Below are positions 1 to 8,140 of a DNA stretch of 64,000 nucleotides, piece by piece (the stretch's first letter is position 1; every line of letters starts with the position of its first letter). The notes beneath the pieces are model-generated. The model was not told the DNA's origin, did no database searches, and saw only the letters and a list, made by a program, of their open reading frames with translations. The position numbers and the translations under genes were made by a program. Source of the DNA: Rubrivivax sp. (GTDB taxonomy: Bacteria > Pseudomonadota > Gammaproteobacteria > Burkholderiales > Burkholderiaceae_C). The stretch spans positions 1-64,000 of the forward strand of contig JAEUPE010000037.1 in the NCBI GenBank assembly GCA_016790435.1, read 5' to 3'.

Positions 1-243
1 GTGAAAGGCCAGACGCGCCAGATCCTGGCCAAGATCGACAGCCTGCTGGCCGAGGCCGGCAGCGACAAGAGCAAGATCCTCTCGGCCAACATCTGGCTCA
101 CCGACATCGGCACCTGGAGCCAGATGAACGAGGTGTGGGACGCCTGGGTCTCGCCGGGCCACACGCCCGCGCGCGCGACGGTCGAAGCCAGGCTCGCGGC
201 GCCGGGGCTGACGGTGGAGATCATGGTGCAGGCGGCGGTCTGA
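1..243 (+). CDS. RidA family enamine/imine deaminase, 5' truncated by window
   Basis: RidA proteins hydrolyse reactive enamines and imines released by PLP enzymes and flavin amine oxidases in the cytosol. The 80 visible residues match the C-terminal two thirds of this 115-130 aa family: the SANIWLTDIG strand, the HTPARATVEA segment carrying the family-typical Arg, and the closing VEIMVQAAV. The frame is open to base 1, so the GTG there is only an internal Val codon and the true start lies outside the window. The stop overlaps the 3' end of the convergent LysR gene by 23 bases. The amine-oxidising flavoproteins at 5256-9316 could be a source of its imine substrate; that link is inference. Confidence 0.88.
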   Translation: MKGQTRQILAKIDSLLAEAGSDKSKILSANIWLTDIGTWSQMNEVWDAWVSPGHTPARATVEARLAAPGLTVEIMVQAAV

Positions 244-1159
244 GGGGCGGGCCTGCACGGGCGCTCGCTCGCAGCCACGCGCCCTGGCTGGCCACATGGA
301 CTCGAAATGCGTCGATGAACTCGCGCGCCAAGGCAGAGGGCCGCAGCTGCGCCGAGGTGATGAGCGCGATGCGCACGTCGACTTGCGGCCGCAGGGGTAT
401 CGCCACCACGCCCCGGCCCACGTAGTCGCCGACGGAAAACGGATCGACAACCGCCACGCCCAGACCCTCGGCCACGAGGGCGCAGGCGATGCCCGAAAGC
501 GGCGTGGTGGCCACCACCTCGTGATGGATGTCGGCCAGCAGCGCGTCGGTATGCGCCGAGAAGATGGACGGCTCGCTCAATGCCACGACACGTTCGCCGG
601 CCAGGTCTTGCAGTGCCACCATGCGCCGCCGCGCCAGGCGGTGGTGTGCGGGCGCGGCCAGCACCGCGTGCGAGGCCAGCGACTCGATGGTCAGCCCCGG
701 GCGCTCGGGCGGTGCGGCCGCAAGCCCGACATCGGCCTGCCCGACCTGCACGGCGTCGATGACCAGGTGCGAGGGCATGCCGCTCAGGTGCACATGGGCC
801 GACCCGCGGCCCTCGAGGAACCCGGCCACGAAGCGTGGCAGAAAGCCCATGGCCATGGCCGGTAGTGCCGCCACGCGCAGGCGCCCGCCGCGGCGCGCAC
901 GCAAGTCGGCGGCAAAGCGCGTCAGCGCCGCCAGACCGGTGGCATAGCGTTCGGCTTCGGCCAGCAGCAGGGTCGCCTCGGGCGTGGGCAGCAGATGATT
1001 GCCACGCCGCTCGAACAGCGTCAGTCCGGTGTCGGTTTCGAGGTCTCGCACCAGCCGGCTCACCGCGGGCTGCGAAATGTCCAGCGCGGCCGCCGCGCCG
1101 GTGACGCTGCCGCGCTGCATGACCCAGCGGAACGCCTCGATCTGGCGTGGGTTCAGCAT
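221..1159 (-). CDS. LysR family transcriptional regulator
   Basis: 312 aa, normal LysR length. The N-terminal winged HTH is plain (LNPRQIEAFRWVM, then SVTGAAAALDISQPAVSRL), followed by a substrate-binding domain from about residue 90. I chose the ATG at 1159, which begins MLNPRQIEAF as in many relatives, with GGTGG just upstream; an ATG at 1171 would add four residues. It is divergent from the ABC transporter operon starting at 1272, and the 112-bp gap holds inverted repeats suited to a LysR tetramer, so it very likely controls that operon. The effector is probably the transported compound (inference). The C-terminal tail is Arg/Ala/Pro-rich and overlaps ridA. Confidence 0.92.
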   Translation of the reverse strand: MLNPRQIEAFRWVMQRGSVTGAAAALDISQPAVSRLVRDLETDTGLTLFERRGNHLLPTPEATLLLAEAERYATGLAALTRFAADLRARRGGRLRVAALPAMAMGFLPRFVAGFLEGRGSAHVHLSGMPSHLVIDAVQVGQADVGLAAAPPERPGLTIESLASHAVLAAPAHHRLARRRMVALQDLAGERVVALSEPSIFSAHTDALLADIHHEVVATTPLSGIACALVAEGLGVAVVDPFSVGDYVGRGVVAIPLRPQVDVRIALITSAQLRPSALAREFIDAFRVHVASQGAWLRASARAGPPLRPPPAP

Positions 1160-1180
1160 GCAGGCCACCATAACATGGGC

Positions 1181-1218
1181 GCATGCCAGCCTGCGTTCTG
1201 GCTATTTGACAGGCATGC
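1181..1218. promoter_or_regulatory. Inverted repeats in the LysR/ABC divergent region (candidate LysR site)
   Basis: GCATGCC (1181-1187) is repeated inverted as GGCATGC (1212-1218), and nested inside are GCCAG (1185-1189) and CTGGC (1198-1202). LysR proteins bind interrupted dyads between divergent promoters, so this fits autoregulation plus operon activation. The site overlaps the predicted -35 box. No footprint can be inferred from sequence alone. Confidence 0.5.
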
Positions 1219-1235
1219 TGATGGCTGTCGATGAT
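1206..1235 (+). promoter_or_regulatory. Predicted sigma-70 promoter of the polyamine-type ABC operon
   Basis: TTGACA at 1206-1211 is a perfect -35 hexamer. After an 18-base spacer, GATGAT (1230-1235) matches four of six -10 positions. It lies 37 bases ahead of the operon's first ATG and beside the LysR-type dyads. The weak -10 fits an activated promoter. Confidence 0.5.
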
Positions 1236-1271
1236 CGCGGCCCCTTCCAGCCACACCTGCAGGAGCCCGAG

Positions 1272-2321
1272 ATGAGTGTCGTCCCCCACAAGCTTGCCGC
1301 AGCGGCCGCGGCGCTTGCCCTCGCCGGCGTTTGCGCGCAGGCCCTTGCGCAGCAGAAGACCTTCACCGTGGCCGGCTATGGCGGTTCGTTCGAGAAGACG
1401 ATGCGCGAGCAGGTGCTTCCGCCATTTGCCGCCAGGCACAACCTGCGGATCGAGTTCGTGGCGGGCAACTCCACCGACACGCTGGCCAAGCTGCAGGCGC
1501 AGAAGGGCAATCAGGTGATGGACGCGATCATCGTCGACGACGGTCCGATGTACCAGGCGGTGGAGTTGGGCTTCTGCGGTGCACTGGCAGCGGCCGACGT
1601 GTACAGGGACGTTTACTCGATCATGCACTTCAAGTCCAACAAGGCCATCGGCGTGGGCATGGTCGGCACTGGCATCATGTACAACAAGAAGGTCTTCGAG
1701 GAGAACAAGTGGGCCGCGCCCACCTCATGGGAAGACCTGAAGGACCCGAAGTACAAGAAGAAGCTCGTGATCCCACCGATGAACAACACATACGGCCTGC
1801 ATGCGGTGGTGATGATGGCCCGCGTGCGCGGCGGCGGTGAAGGGCGCATTGACCCCGGCTTTGCCGCGTTCAAGACCGACATCGGTCCCAACGTGCTGGC
1901 CTATGAGCCTTCGCCGGGCAAGATGACCGAGCTGTTCCAGTCCGGGCAAGCGGTGATCGGCGTGTGGGGTTCGGGGCGCGCCAAGGCGCTGGCTGATCAG
2001 ACCGGCTTTCCGATCGAATTCATCTACCCTAAAGAGGGTGGCATGGCGCTGGGCGTGGCCGCTTGCCCGGTGGCCGGTTCCAAGAACGACAAGGAGGCCC
2101 AGGCCTTCATGCAGTATCTGGTGAGCCCCGAGGTCCAGTTGATCCTGGCCAAGGGGGCGGGCTTCGGGCCCACGAACCGAAAGGTGACGCTGTCGCCGGA
2201 CCAGCAGAAGGGCCTGCCCTACGGCGACCAGGTGAGCTCGTTGAAGACCGCCGACTGGGATCAGATCAACAAGGTTCGAGACGAGTGGAACAAGCGCTGG
2301 ACGCGTGAGATCGAGCGCTGA
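1272..2321 (+). CDS. Spermidine/putrescine-type ABC transporter substrate-binding protein
   Basis: 349 aa periplasmic binding protein of the PotD/PotF type. A Sec signal peptide is clear (KLAAAAAALALAGVCAQALA, cleaved about residue 26). The mature protein opens with KTFTVAGYGGSFEKTM, typical of importers for polyamines, opines and related amino compounds, and MYNKKVFEE is the usual hinge segment. The start at 1272 has AGGAG at 1261-1265; an upstream in-frame extension overlaps the promoter and is rejected. It is the first gene of the operon 1272-9316 and is followed by a hairpin at 2354-2373, often seen after binding-protein genes that must be made in excess. The ligand cannot be named. Confidence 0.93.
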   Translation: MSVVPHKLAAAAAALALAGVCAQALAQQKTFTVAGYGGSFEKTMREQVLPPFAARHNLRIEFVAGNSTDTLAKLQAQKGNQVMDAIIVDDGPMYQAVELGFCGALAAADVYRDVYSIMHFKSNKAIGVGMVGTGIMYNKKVFEENKWAAPTSWEDLKDPKYKKKLVIPPMNNTYGLHAVVMMARVRGGGEGRIDPGFAAFKTDIGPNVLAYEPSPGKMTELFQSGQAVIGVWGSGRAKALADQTGFPIEFIYPKEGGMALGVAACPVAGSKNDKEAQAFMQYLVSPEVQLILAKGAGFGPTNRKVTLSPDQQKGLPYGDQVSSLKTADWDQINKVRDEWNKRWTREIER

Positions 2322-2353
2322 CACCTGGGCACGCACCACCGTACCTCCGGTGC

Positions 2354-2373
2354 GGGCGCGCTGAGCGGCGCCC
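2354..2373 (+). terminator. Intercistronic hairpin after the binding-protein gene
   Basis: GGGCGC (2354-2359) pairs with GCGCCC (2368-2373) around an 8-base loop and is followed by GTCCTTT. It lies between the binding-protein and ATPase genes of one operon. It is probably a partial terminator or 3'-end stabiliser rather than a full stop, because the next gene belongs to the same transporter. Confidence 0.45.
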
Positions 2374-2415
2374 GTCCTTTCGAACCGTCTTCGAACCGCG
2401 CATGCGGCCACCGCG

Positions 2416-3531
2416 ATGAGCTTTCTCGTGCTCGACAAGCTCACCAAGCGCTACGAGCAGTCGGTGGCCGTGGACTCGTTGTCGCTCGCGGTGGAGCGCG
2501 GCGAGTTCATCGCCTTGCTGGGCCCCTCGGGCTGCGGCAAGACCACCACGCTGCAGATGATCGCGGGGTTCGTCGAGCCGAGCGCGGGGCGCATCGTGCT
2601 CGACGGCAAGGACCTGGCGCGCACCAAGCCCAGCCAGCGCGGTCTCGGCATCGTGTTCCAGAGTTATGCGCTGTTCCCCCACATGACCGCGGCGCAGAAC
2701 GTGGCCTTCGGCCTGCAGATGCGCAAGCTCGGCGCCGCCGAGGTCGAGCGGCGCGTGCAGGAGGTGCTGGAGCTGGTGGGCCTGGCCGGCCTGGCCGGGC
2801 GCTACCCGCGCCGCATGTCCGGTGGCCAGCAGCAGCGCGTGGCGCTGGCACGCGCGCTGGTGATCAAGCCGCAGATCCTCCTGCTGGACGAGCCCCTGTC
2901 CAACCTGGACGCCAAGCTGCGCGAAGGCATGCAGATCGAACTGCGGCAGATCCAGCGCGCCCTGGGCACCACCACCGTGCTCGTCACGCACGACCAGGGC
3001 GAGGCGATGGCGCTGGCTGATCGCATCGTGGTCATGAACCAGGGCCGGGCCGAACAGATCGGCGCGCCGCATCAAACCTACGAGTGGCCTGCCACGCCTT
3101 TCGTCGCCGACTTCCTGGGCAAGACCAACCTGCTTGCCGGCCGCGTGGATGCGCGCCGCCAGCAACTGGACATCGCTGGCGCGCACTGGATGCTGACGGC
3201 CGAGCAGCGGCAGGCGCTGGCGCAGGTGGCGTCATCGCGCGATGACGATGCGGCCGCCCGCGAGATGGCCGTGCACGTGACGTTGCGGCCGGAGAAGATC
3301 CGTCTGCTGCCCGCCGGCATGGTCGCGCTGGGGCCCAGCATCGAAGCACAGGTGCGCACCCGCATCTTTCAGGGCAATCACTGGCTCTATCAGGTGAGCG
3401 CCCTCGGGCAGACGCTGACGGTCATCGCGCAGAACAGCGGCCACACCCCTCCGGGCGAAGGCGAGCCCGTGCGACTGAGCTGGGCCGCCGAGGACCTGCG
3501 CTTGCGGCCCGCGCCGGCAGGAGTGGTTTGA
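2416..3531 (+). CDS. ABC transporter ATP-binding protein, PotA-like
   Basis: 371 aa ATPase that drives import through the two permeases downstream. Walker A is GPSGCGKTTT, the signature is MSGGQQQRVALARAL, and Walker B is ILLLDEPLSNLD, followed by the switch His in VLVTHDQGEAMAL. The region after residue 240 is a TOBE-type regulatory domain, as in PotA/FbpC-class importers. The ATG is 94 bases after the binding-protein stop. The stop codon TGA overlaps an ATG (TGATG) that opens a 23-codon mini-ORF leading into the permease gene. Confidence 0.95.
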   Translation: MSFLVLDKLTKRYEQSVAVDSLSLAVERGEFIALLGPSGCGKTTTLQMIAGFVEPSAGRIVLDGKDLARTKPSQRGLGIVFQSYALFPHMTAAQNVAFGLQMRKLGAAEVERRVQEVLELVGLAGLAGRYPRRMSGGQQQRVALARALVIKPQILLLDEPLSNLDAKLREGMQIELRQIQRALGTTTVLVTHDQGEAMALADRIVVMNQGRAEQIGAPHQTYEWPATPFVADFLGKTNLLAGRVDARRQQLDIAGAHWMLTAEQRQALAQVASSRDDDAAAREMAVHVTLRPEKIRLLPAGMVALGPSIEAQVRTRIFQGNHWLYQVSALGQTLTVIAQNSGHTPPGEGEPVRLSWAAEDLRLRPAPAGVV

Positions 3532-3602
3532 TGCTCGAACGCACTTCGCGCAAGCGCAAACGCAAACGCACGGCGGCGAGTCTGCCTGGCGAGCAACCAT
3601 GA
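3531..3602 (+). CDS. Possible coupled mini-ORF, 23 aa, very basic
   Basis: A 23-codon frame starts with ATG inside the ATPase stop (TGATG) and ends with TGA inside the ATG of the permease gene (ATGA). The peptide begins MLERTSRKRKRKR, with nine Arg/Lys residues in its first 13, encoded by a short CGCAAA-type repeat. No product is recognised. It may act only as a translational bridge carrying ribosomes from the ATPase gene to the permease gene, or it may be the remnant of an earlier permease start lost by frameshift. Too short for any homology claim. Confidence 0.35.
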   Translation: MLERTSRKRKRKRTAASLPGEQP

Positions 3603-4459
3603 GCACGAGCGGCCGCACCCCCTACTGGCTGAGCCTGCCGGCGCTGCTGCTGTTTGCGCTGATCGTGGCCGTACCCCTCGTGATGACGGCGCTGCTGTCG
3701 TTTCACGATTGGGGGCAATACAAGGGCATCGAGCGCGTCTTCATCCTGAAGAACTGGCGCGAGGTGCTGGGCGACAGCTACTTCCACGAGGTGTTCCTGC
3801 GCACGCTGCGCATCGCCCTGTGGGTGACGGTGCTGAGTGCGCTGTTCGGTGCGCCCGAGGCCTACATCCTGCATCGCATGCGCAGCCCTTGGCGCGGCAT
3901 CTTCCTGCTGGTGCTGCTCGGGCCGCTGCTGATCTCGGTGGTGGCGCGCACGCTGGGCTGGGCGCTGCTGTTCGGCGGCAACAACGCGGTGGTGAACAAG
4001 GTGCTGATGAGTTGGGGACTGATCAGCGCCCCGGTGCCCTTCATGTTCACCGAAACCGGCATCGTGGTGGGCCTGACCCATGTGCTGGTCCCCTACATGG
4101 TGCTGTCGGTGTGGGCTTCGCTGCAAAGGCTCGATCCGCAGGTCGAGAACGCCGCCATCTCGCTGGGCGCCGGCGCCTGGGCGGTCGTGCGGCGCATCGT
4201 GCTGCCGCAGATCGTGCCGGGCATACTGGCCGGCGGCATCATCGTCTTCGCCCTGGCCGCCAGCGCCTTTGCCACGCCGGCCATCCTGGGGGGCAGGCGG
4301 CTGAAGGTGGCTTCGACACTGGCCTACGACGAGTTCCTGAATACCCTGAACTGGCCGCTGGGCGCGGTGGTGGCGGTGATCATCCTGGTGGCGCTGGCCA
4401 CCATCATCGTGGTGTCGAACCGGCTGGTGGAGCGCCGCTTCATCGAGGTGTTCCGATGA
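3599..4459 (+). CDS. ABC transporter permease, PotB-like
   Basis: 286 aa inner-membrane permease with six hydrophobic spans. The first is at about residues 13-33 (LPALLLFALIVAVPLVMTAL), and the EAA loop reads NAAISLGAGAWAVVRRIVLP, the surface that docks the ATPase. It forms a heterodimer with the next permease. The ATG overlaps the stop of the 23-codon mini-ORF, and its own stop overlaps the next ATG (ATGA at 4456), so translation of this stretch is tightly coupled. Confidence 0.94.
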   Translation: MSTSGRTPYWLSLPALLLFALIVAVPLVMTALLSFHDWGQYKGIERVFILKNWREVLGDSYFHEVFLRTLRIALWVTVLSALFGAPEAYILHRMRSPWRGIFLLVLLGPLLISVVARTLGWALLFGGNNAVVNKVLMSWGLISAPVPFMFTETGIVVGLTHVLVPYMVLSVWASLQRLDPQVENAAISLGAGAWAVVRRIVLPQIVPGILAGGIIVFALAASAFATPAILGGRRLKVASTLAYDEFLNTLNWPLGAVVAVIILVALATIIVVSNRLVERRFIEVFR

Positions 4460-5259
4460 GCCGCAACGGGCCGCTGGCGCTGCTGTACCACACGCTCTTC
4501 GTGGGGTTCACGCTGGCGCCGATTCTGGTGGTGTGTGTCGTGGCCTTCACGCCGGAGAGCTACTTGTCGTTTCCCACTGCCGAGTTCTCGCTGCGCTGGT
4601 TCAAGGCCATCGCGCAGTACCCGGAGTTCGTGCGCGCGTTCTGGCAAAGCGTCTGGCTGGGTGCGCTGTCATCGGTGGTCGCGCTGGTGTTCTCCGTGCC
4701 GGCCGCGCTGGCGGTGGCGCGCCACCGCTTCGTGGGGCGCGATGCGTTCATGGCGCTGTTCCAGTCGCCGTTGATGATTCCGCACGTGGTGCTGGGCATC
4801 GCGTTCCTGCGCTTCTTCACCGAGATCGGCCTGAGCGGCACCTTCCTGGCCCTGCTGCTGTCGCACGTGATCGTCGTCTTCCCGTTCGCGTTGAGGCTCA
4901 CACTGGCCTCGGCCACCGGCATGAACCCGGCCATCGAACAGGCCGCCGCATCCCTCGGCGCTGGCGAGGGCACGGTGCTATGGCGCGTCACGCTGCCGCT
5001 GGTGGCGCCGGGGCTGATCAGCGGCTGGGCGCTGGCCTTCATCAACTCGTTCGACGAGCTGACGATGAGCGTGTTCATCAGCACGCCGCGCATCGAGACC
5101 CTGCCGGTGCGCATGTTCCTGTACATCCAGGACAACATCGATCCGCTCGTGACCTCGGTCTCGGCGGCGGTGATCGTCGTCACGCTGCTGGCGCTGGTCG
5201 TGCTCGACCGGTTCTATGGCCTTGAGGCCTTGCTGATCGGCAAGGGGCAGGATCGATGA
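4456..5259 (+). CDS. ABC transporter permease, PotC-like
   Basis: 267 aa second permease of the importer, with about six membrane spans and an EAA loop QAAASLGAGEGTVLWRVTLP near residue 160. NSFDELTMSVF near residue 200 is typical of PotC/PotI proteins. The ATG at 4456 overlaps the preceding stop by four bases, and the stop overlaps the ATG of the DAO gene at 5256 in the same way. This shows that transport and oxidation genes are one translational unit. Confidence 0.95.
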   Translation: MSRNGPLALLYHTLFVGFTLAPILVVCVVAFTPESYLSFPTAEFSLRWFKAIAQYPEFVRAFWQSVWLGALSSVVALVFSVPAALAVARHRFVGRDAFMALFQSPLMIPHVVLGIAFLRFFTEIGLSGTFLALLLSHVIVVFPFALRLTLASATGMNPAIEQAAASLGAGEGTVLWRVTLPLVAPGLISGWALAFINSFDELTMSVFISTPRIETLPVRMFLYIQDNIDPLVTSVSAAVIVVTLLALVVLDRFYGLEALLIGKGQDR

Positions 5260-6389
5260 CGCCGCACGGGGCAGGCGAGGAGGCCGATGCTGCCGTGGTA
5301 GGCGGCGGCCTGGTGGGCGCGTGCATCGCCTGGGGCCTGGCACGTCAGGGGCAGCGCGTGGTGGTGCTCGACGAAGGCGACATGGCGGTCCGCGCCTCGC
5401 GCGGCAATTTCGCGCTGGTGTGGGTGCAGGGCAAGGGCCTGGGGTTGCCGCCTTATTCGCGCTGGACCCTGGCCAGCAGCGAAGCCTGGCCGACGTTGCA
5501 GGCCGAACTGGCCGAGGAAACCGGCGAGACGGTTTGCTTCGAGCGCCCGGGCGGCTTTCACGTCTGCCTGAGCGAGAACGAGATGGCGGCGCGCGCCGCC
5601 CTGCTGGCGCGCTTTCATGCGCAGCCGGGCGTGGCCGGCTACCGCACCGAGATGCTTGATCGCACGCAGCTGGGCCGGTACCTGCCGCACCTGGGGCCGC
5701 GGGTGGCGGGGGCCAGCTACAGCCCGGTGGACGGGCACGTCAATTCGCTGCGGCTCTTTCGCGCGCTGCACAAGGCGTTCGAGCGGCGCCGCGTGTCCTA
5801 CCGGCCCAGCCACGCGGTGCGAGGCATCGAGCAGCGTGCCGGCGGCTTCACCATCGCCACCACGGCCGGCCCCGTGCGGGCCGCCAAGGTGGTGCTGGCC
5901 GCGGGCAATGCGAATGCCACGCTGGCGCCGATGGTGGGCCTCACCGCACCGATGAAGCCCGAGCGCGGACAGATCATCGTCACTGAACGCGTGCGGCCCT
6001 TCCTGCGCTACCCGCTGTCCACGGTGCGGCAAACCGACGAGGGCACGGTGATGATCGGCGACAGCCGGGAGGAGGGTACCGACCCCGCGCTGATGAACCG
6101 GCCGATCAACAGCGTCATGGCGGCGCGCGCCGTCGAGATCTTCCCGATGCTCGGCGCACTGCAGGTGGTGCGCAGCTGGCGGGCGATCCGCGTCATGCCC
6201 GCCGATGGCTTTCCGATCTACGACCAGTCGCTCGCCTGCCCGGGCGCCTTCCTCGCCACCTGCCACTCGGGTGTGACGCTGGCCGCCGCGCATGCCTACC
6301 GGCTGGCGCCGATGATCGCCCGCGGGCAGCTCGATGCCGAAGAGGTGGGTGCCTTCAGTGCACGGAGGTTCGATGTTCAAACGCAGTGA
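5256..6389 (+). CDS. FAD-dependent oxidoreductase, DAO family (first of two)
   Basis: 377 aa flavoprotein of the glycine/D-amino-acid oxidase fold. The dinucleotide motif AAVVGGGLVGACIAWGLARQ is at the N-terminus, with the family C-terminal element CHSGVTLAAAHAYRLAP. Together with the small 2Fe-2S protein and the FAD/NAD protein that follow, it matches the make-up of HcnABC, opine oxidase and proline/hydroxyproline dehydrogenase complexes, where this subunit oxidises a C-N bond. It overlaps the upstream permease by ATGA and the next gene by 17 bases. Substrate unknown; an imino product would suit the nearby RidA. Confidence 0.9.
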   Translation: MTPHGAGEEADAAVVGGGLVGACIAWGLARQGQRVVVLDEGDMAVRASRGNFALVWVQGKGLGLPPYSRWTLASSEAWPTLQAELAEETGETVCFERPGGFHVCLSENEMAARAALLARFHAQPGVAGYRTEMLDRTQLGRYLPHLGPRVAGASYSPVDGHVNSLRLFRALHKAFERRRVSYRPSHAVRGIEQRAGGFTIATTAGPVRAAKVVLAAGNANATLAPMVGLTAPMKPERGQIIVTERVRPFLRYPLSTVRQTDEGTVMIGDSREEGTDPALMNRPINSVMAARAVEIFPMLGALQVVRSWRAIRVMPADGFPIYDQSLACPGAFLATCHSGVTLAAAHAYRLAPMIARGQLDAEEVGAFSARRFDVQTQ

Positions 6390-6708
6390 GCAGGCCAGCG
6401 TCGGCCCTGATCAAGCCGTGTCGCTCCACATCGCCGGGCGCGCCGTCTCGGCGCGTGAGGGCGACAGCGTGGCGGCGGCGATGCTGGCTGCGGGAATCTC
6501 GAGCTGCCGCACCACGCCGGTGAGCGGTGCGCCGCGCGCCCCTTATTGCATGATGGGCGTGTGCTTCGACTGCCTGGTGGAGATCGACGGCGCGGCCAAT
6601 CAGCAAGCCTGCATGACGGCAGTGCGCGCCGCCATGGTGGTGCAGCCGCAGCAGGGAAAGCGTGCGTTGGATGATGGCTCTGGCTCTGGCGACGGGGGCC
6701 CGCAATGA
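6373..6708 (+). CDS. Small (2Fe-2S)-binding protein, HcnA/OoxA N-terminal type
   Basis: 111 aa ferredoxin-fold subunit carrying one 2Fe-2S cluster. The ligands are in YCMMGVCFDCLVEIDG plus a Cys 12 residues later (spacing C-x4-C-x2-C-x12-C). In the HcnA and LhpE-like families this protein passes electrons within a heteromeric dehydrogenase. I chose the ATG at 6373, with GGAGG at 6363-6367, over an upstream in-frame ATG inside the previous gene. Its stop overlaps the next ATG (6705). Confidence 0.9.
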   Translation: MFKRSEQASVGPDQAVSLHIAGRAVSAREGDSVAAAMLAAGISSCRTTPVSGAPRAPYCMMGVCFDCLVEIDGAANQQACMTAVRAAMVVQPQQGKRALDDGSGSGDGGPQ

Positions 6709-8132
6709 TGGACCTCGCTGTCATCGGTGCCGGCCCGGCCGGCCTGGCTGCGGCCACGCTGGCTGCGCAGGCTGGCCTGGACACCGTGCTCTTCGACGAG
6801 GGCCCTGCGCCCGGCGGGCAGATCTATCGCGCGGTCACCCGTACGCCGCTGCAGCGCCGCGACACGCTCGGCGCCGACTACTGGCACGGCCAGTCGCTGG
6901 TGAAGGCCTTCGAGGCGTCCGGCGCGCGGCTCGAAGCGGGCTGTACGGTATGGAGCCTGGACCCCGAGCTGGAGCTCGGCGTGTTGCAGGCGGGCGCTGC
7001 GCGCATGGTGCAGGCGCGCCGCGTTGTCATCGCCACCGGTGCCCTGGAGCGGCCATTCCCCATCCCGGGCTGGACGCTGCCGGGCGTGATGACGGTCGGC
7101 GCCGGCCAGACCCTGCTCAAGAGCGCGGGCCTGGTGCCTGAAGGGCAGGTGGTGCTGGCCGGCTGCGGCCCGCTTCTGTGGCTGTACGCGGCGCAGTGCC
7201 TGCGTGCCGGCGGCCGCATCGCGATGCTGCTGGACACCACGCCGCGTGCAGCGTATCTGCGCCGTTTGGGCGACCTGCCGGCGTTCATTGCTTCTCCATT
7301 GCTGGCCAAGGGGCTCGCGCTGATGGCCGAAGTCAAGCGCGCGGTGGTGGTGGTCAAGCACGTGACCGACCTGGCGGTGGCTGGCGACGAACGAGTTCGC
7401 GAGCTGCGCTACCGCTGCGGCACTGGGCCCTGGCAGAGCCAGGCAGCCGACACGGTGCTGCTGCATCAGGGCGTGGTGCCCAACGTCAACCTGGCCATGG
7501 CAGCGGGCGTGCATCACGAATGGGACGGCACACAACTGTGTTGGCGCCCGCAGCTCGACGGCTGGGGCCAGAGCTCGATCGCCGGCCTGGCCATCGCAGG
7601 CGACGGCGCAGGCATTGCCGGTGCCTGGGCCGCGGAGGAACGCGGCCGGCTGGCGGGCATTGCCGCGGTACGGGCGTTGAAGGGTGAAGGCGGAGCGGGC
7701 ACCGCTGCGGCGGCCTCGACCTTGACCGGTGACGACGCCGAGCGCAACGTGCGCCAAGCGCTGGCGCGACATGAGCGCGGCCGGGCCTATCTGGACGCGG
7801 TATTCCAGCCGGCGCCGCAGTTCCGCCTGCCCGAAGGCGATACGTTGGTGTGCCGTTGCGAGGAGGTGAGCGCCGCGCAGATCAAGGCGACGGTGGCGCA
7901 GGGCTGCGAGGGGCCCAATCAGCTGAAGGCCTTCTTGCGCTGCGGCATGGGGCCGTGCCAGGGGCGGCTGTGCGGTCTCACGGTGACCGAGCTGATCGCG
8001 CGGGAGCGCGGCGTCACGCCTGCGCAGGTGGGGTACTACCGCATCCGCCCGCCGGTGAAGCCGATTGCGCTCGCGGCCCTGGCGCAGATGCCGGTGGACG
8101 ACGCGGCCGTCAAGGCAGTCGTGCGGGGCTGA
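6705..8132 (+). CDS. FAD/NAD(P)-binding oxidoreductase with C-terminal 2Fe-2S domain, HcnB-like
   Basis: 475 aa. An N-terminal FAD site (LAVIGAGPAGLAAATLAAQ) is followed by a second nucleotide-binding fold around residues 140-175 (VVLAGCGPLLWLYAAQCL). A C-terminal BFD-like domain has cysteines in LVCRCEEV and RCGMGPCQGRLCG for a 2Fe-2S cluster. This is the architecture of HcnB, OoxA and the alpha subunit of sarcosine-oxidase-like dehydrogenases. It follows its small Fe-S partner with an ATGA overlap. It probably collects electrons from the DAO subunit and passes them to an acceptor. The physiological substrate is not readable. Confidence 0.92.
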   Translation: MMDLAVIGAGPAGLAAATLAAQAGLDTVLFDEGPAPGGQIYRAVTRTPLQRRDTLGADYWHGQSLVKAFEASGARLEAGCTVWSLDPELELGVLQAGAARMVQARRVVIATGALERPFPIPGWTLPGVMTVGAGQTLLKSAGLVPEGQVVLAGCGPLLWLYAAQCLRAGGRIAMLLDTTPRAAYLRRLGDLPAFIASPLLAKGLALMAEVKRAVVVVKHVTDLAVAGDERVRELRYRCGTGPWQSQAADTVLLHQGVVPNVNLAMAAGVHHEWDGTQLCWRPQLDGWGQSSIAGLAIAGDGAGIAGAWAAEERGRLAGIAAVRALKGEGGAGTAAAASTLTGDDAERNVRQALARHERGRAYLDAVFQPAPQFRLPEGDTLVCRCEEVSAAQIKATVAQGCEGPNQLKAFLRCGMGPCQGRLCGLTVTELIARERGVTPAQVGYYRIRPPVKPIALAALAQMPVDDAAVKAVVRG

Positions 8133-8140
8133 GCCTGTCC

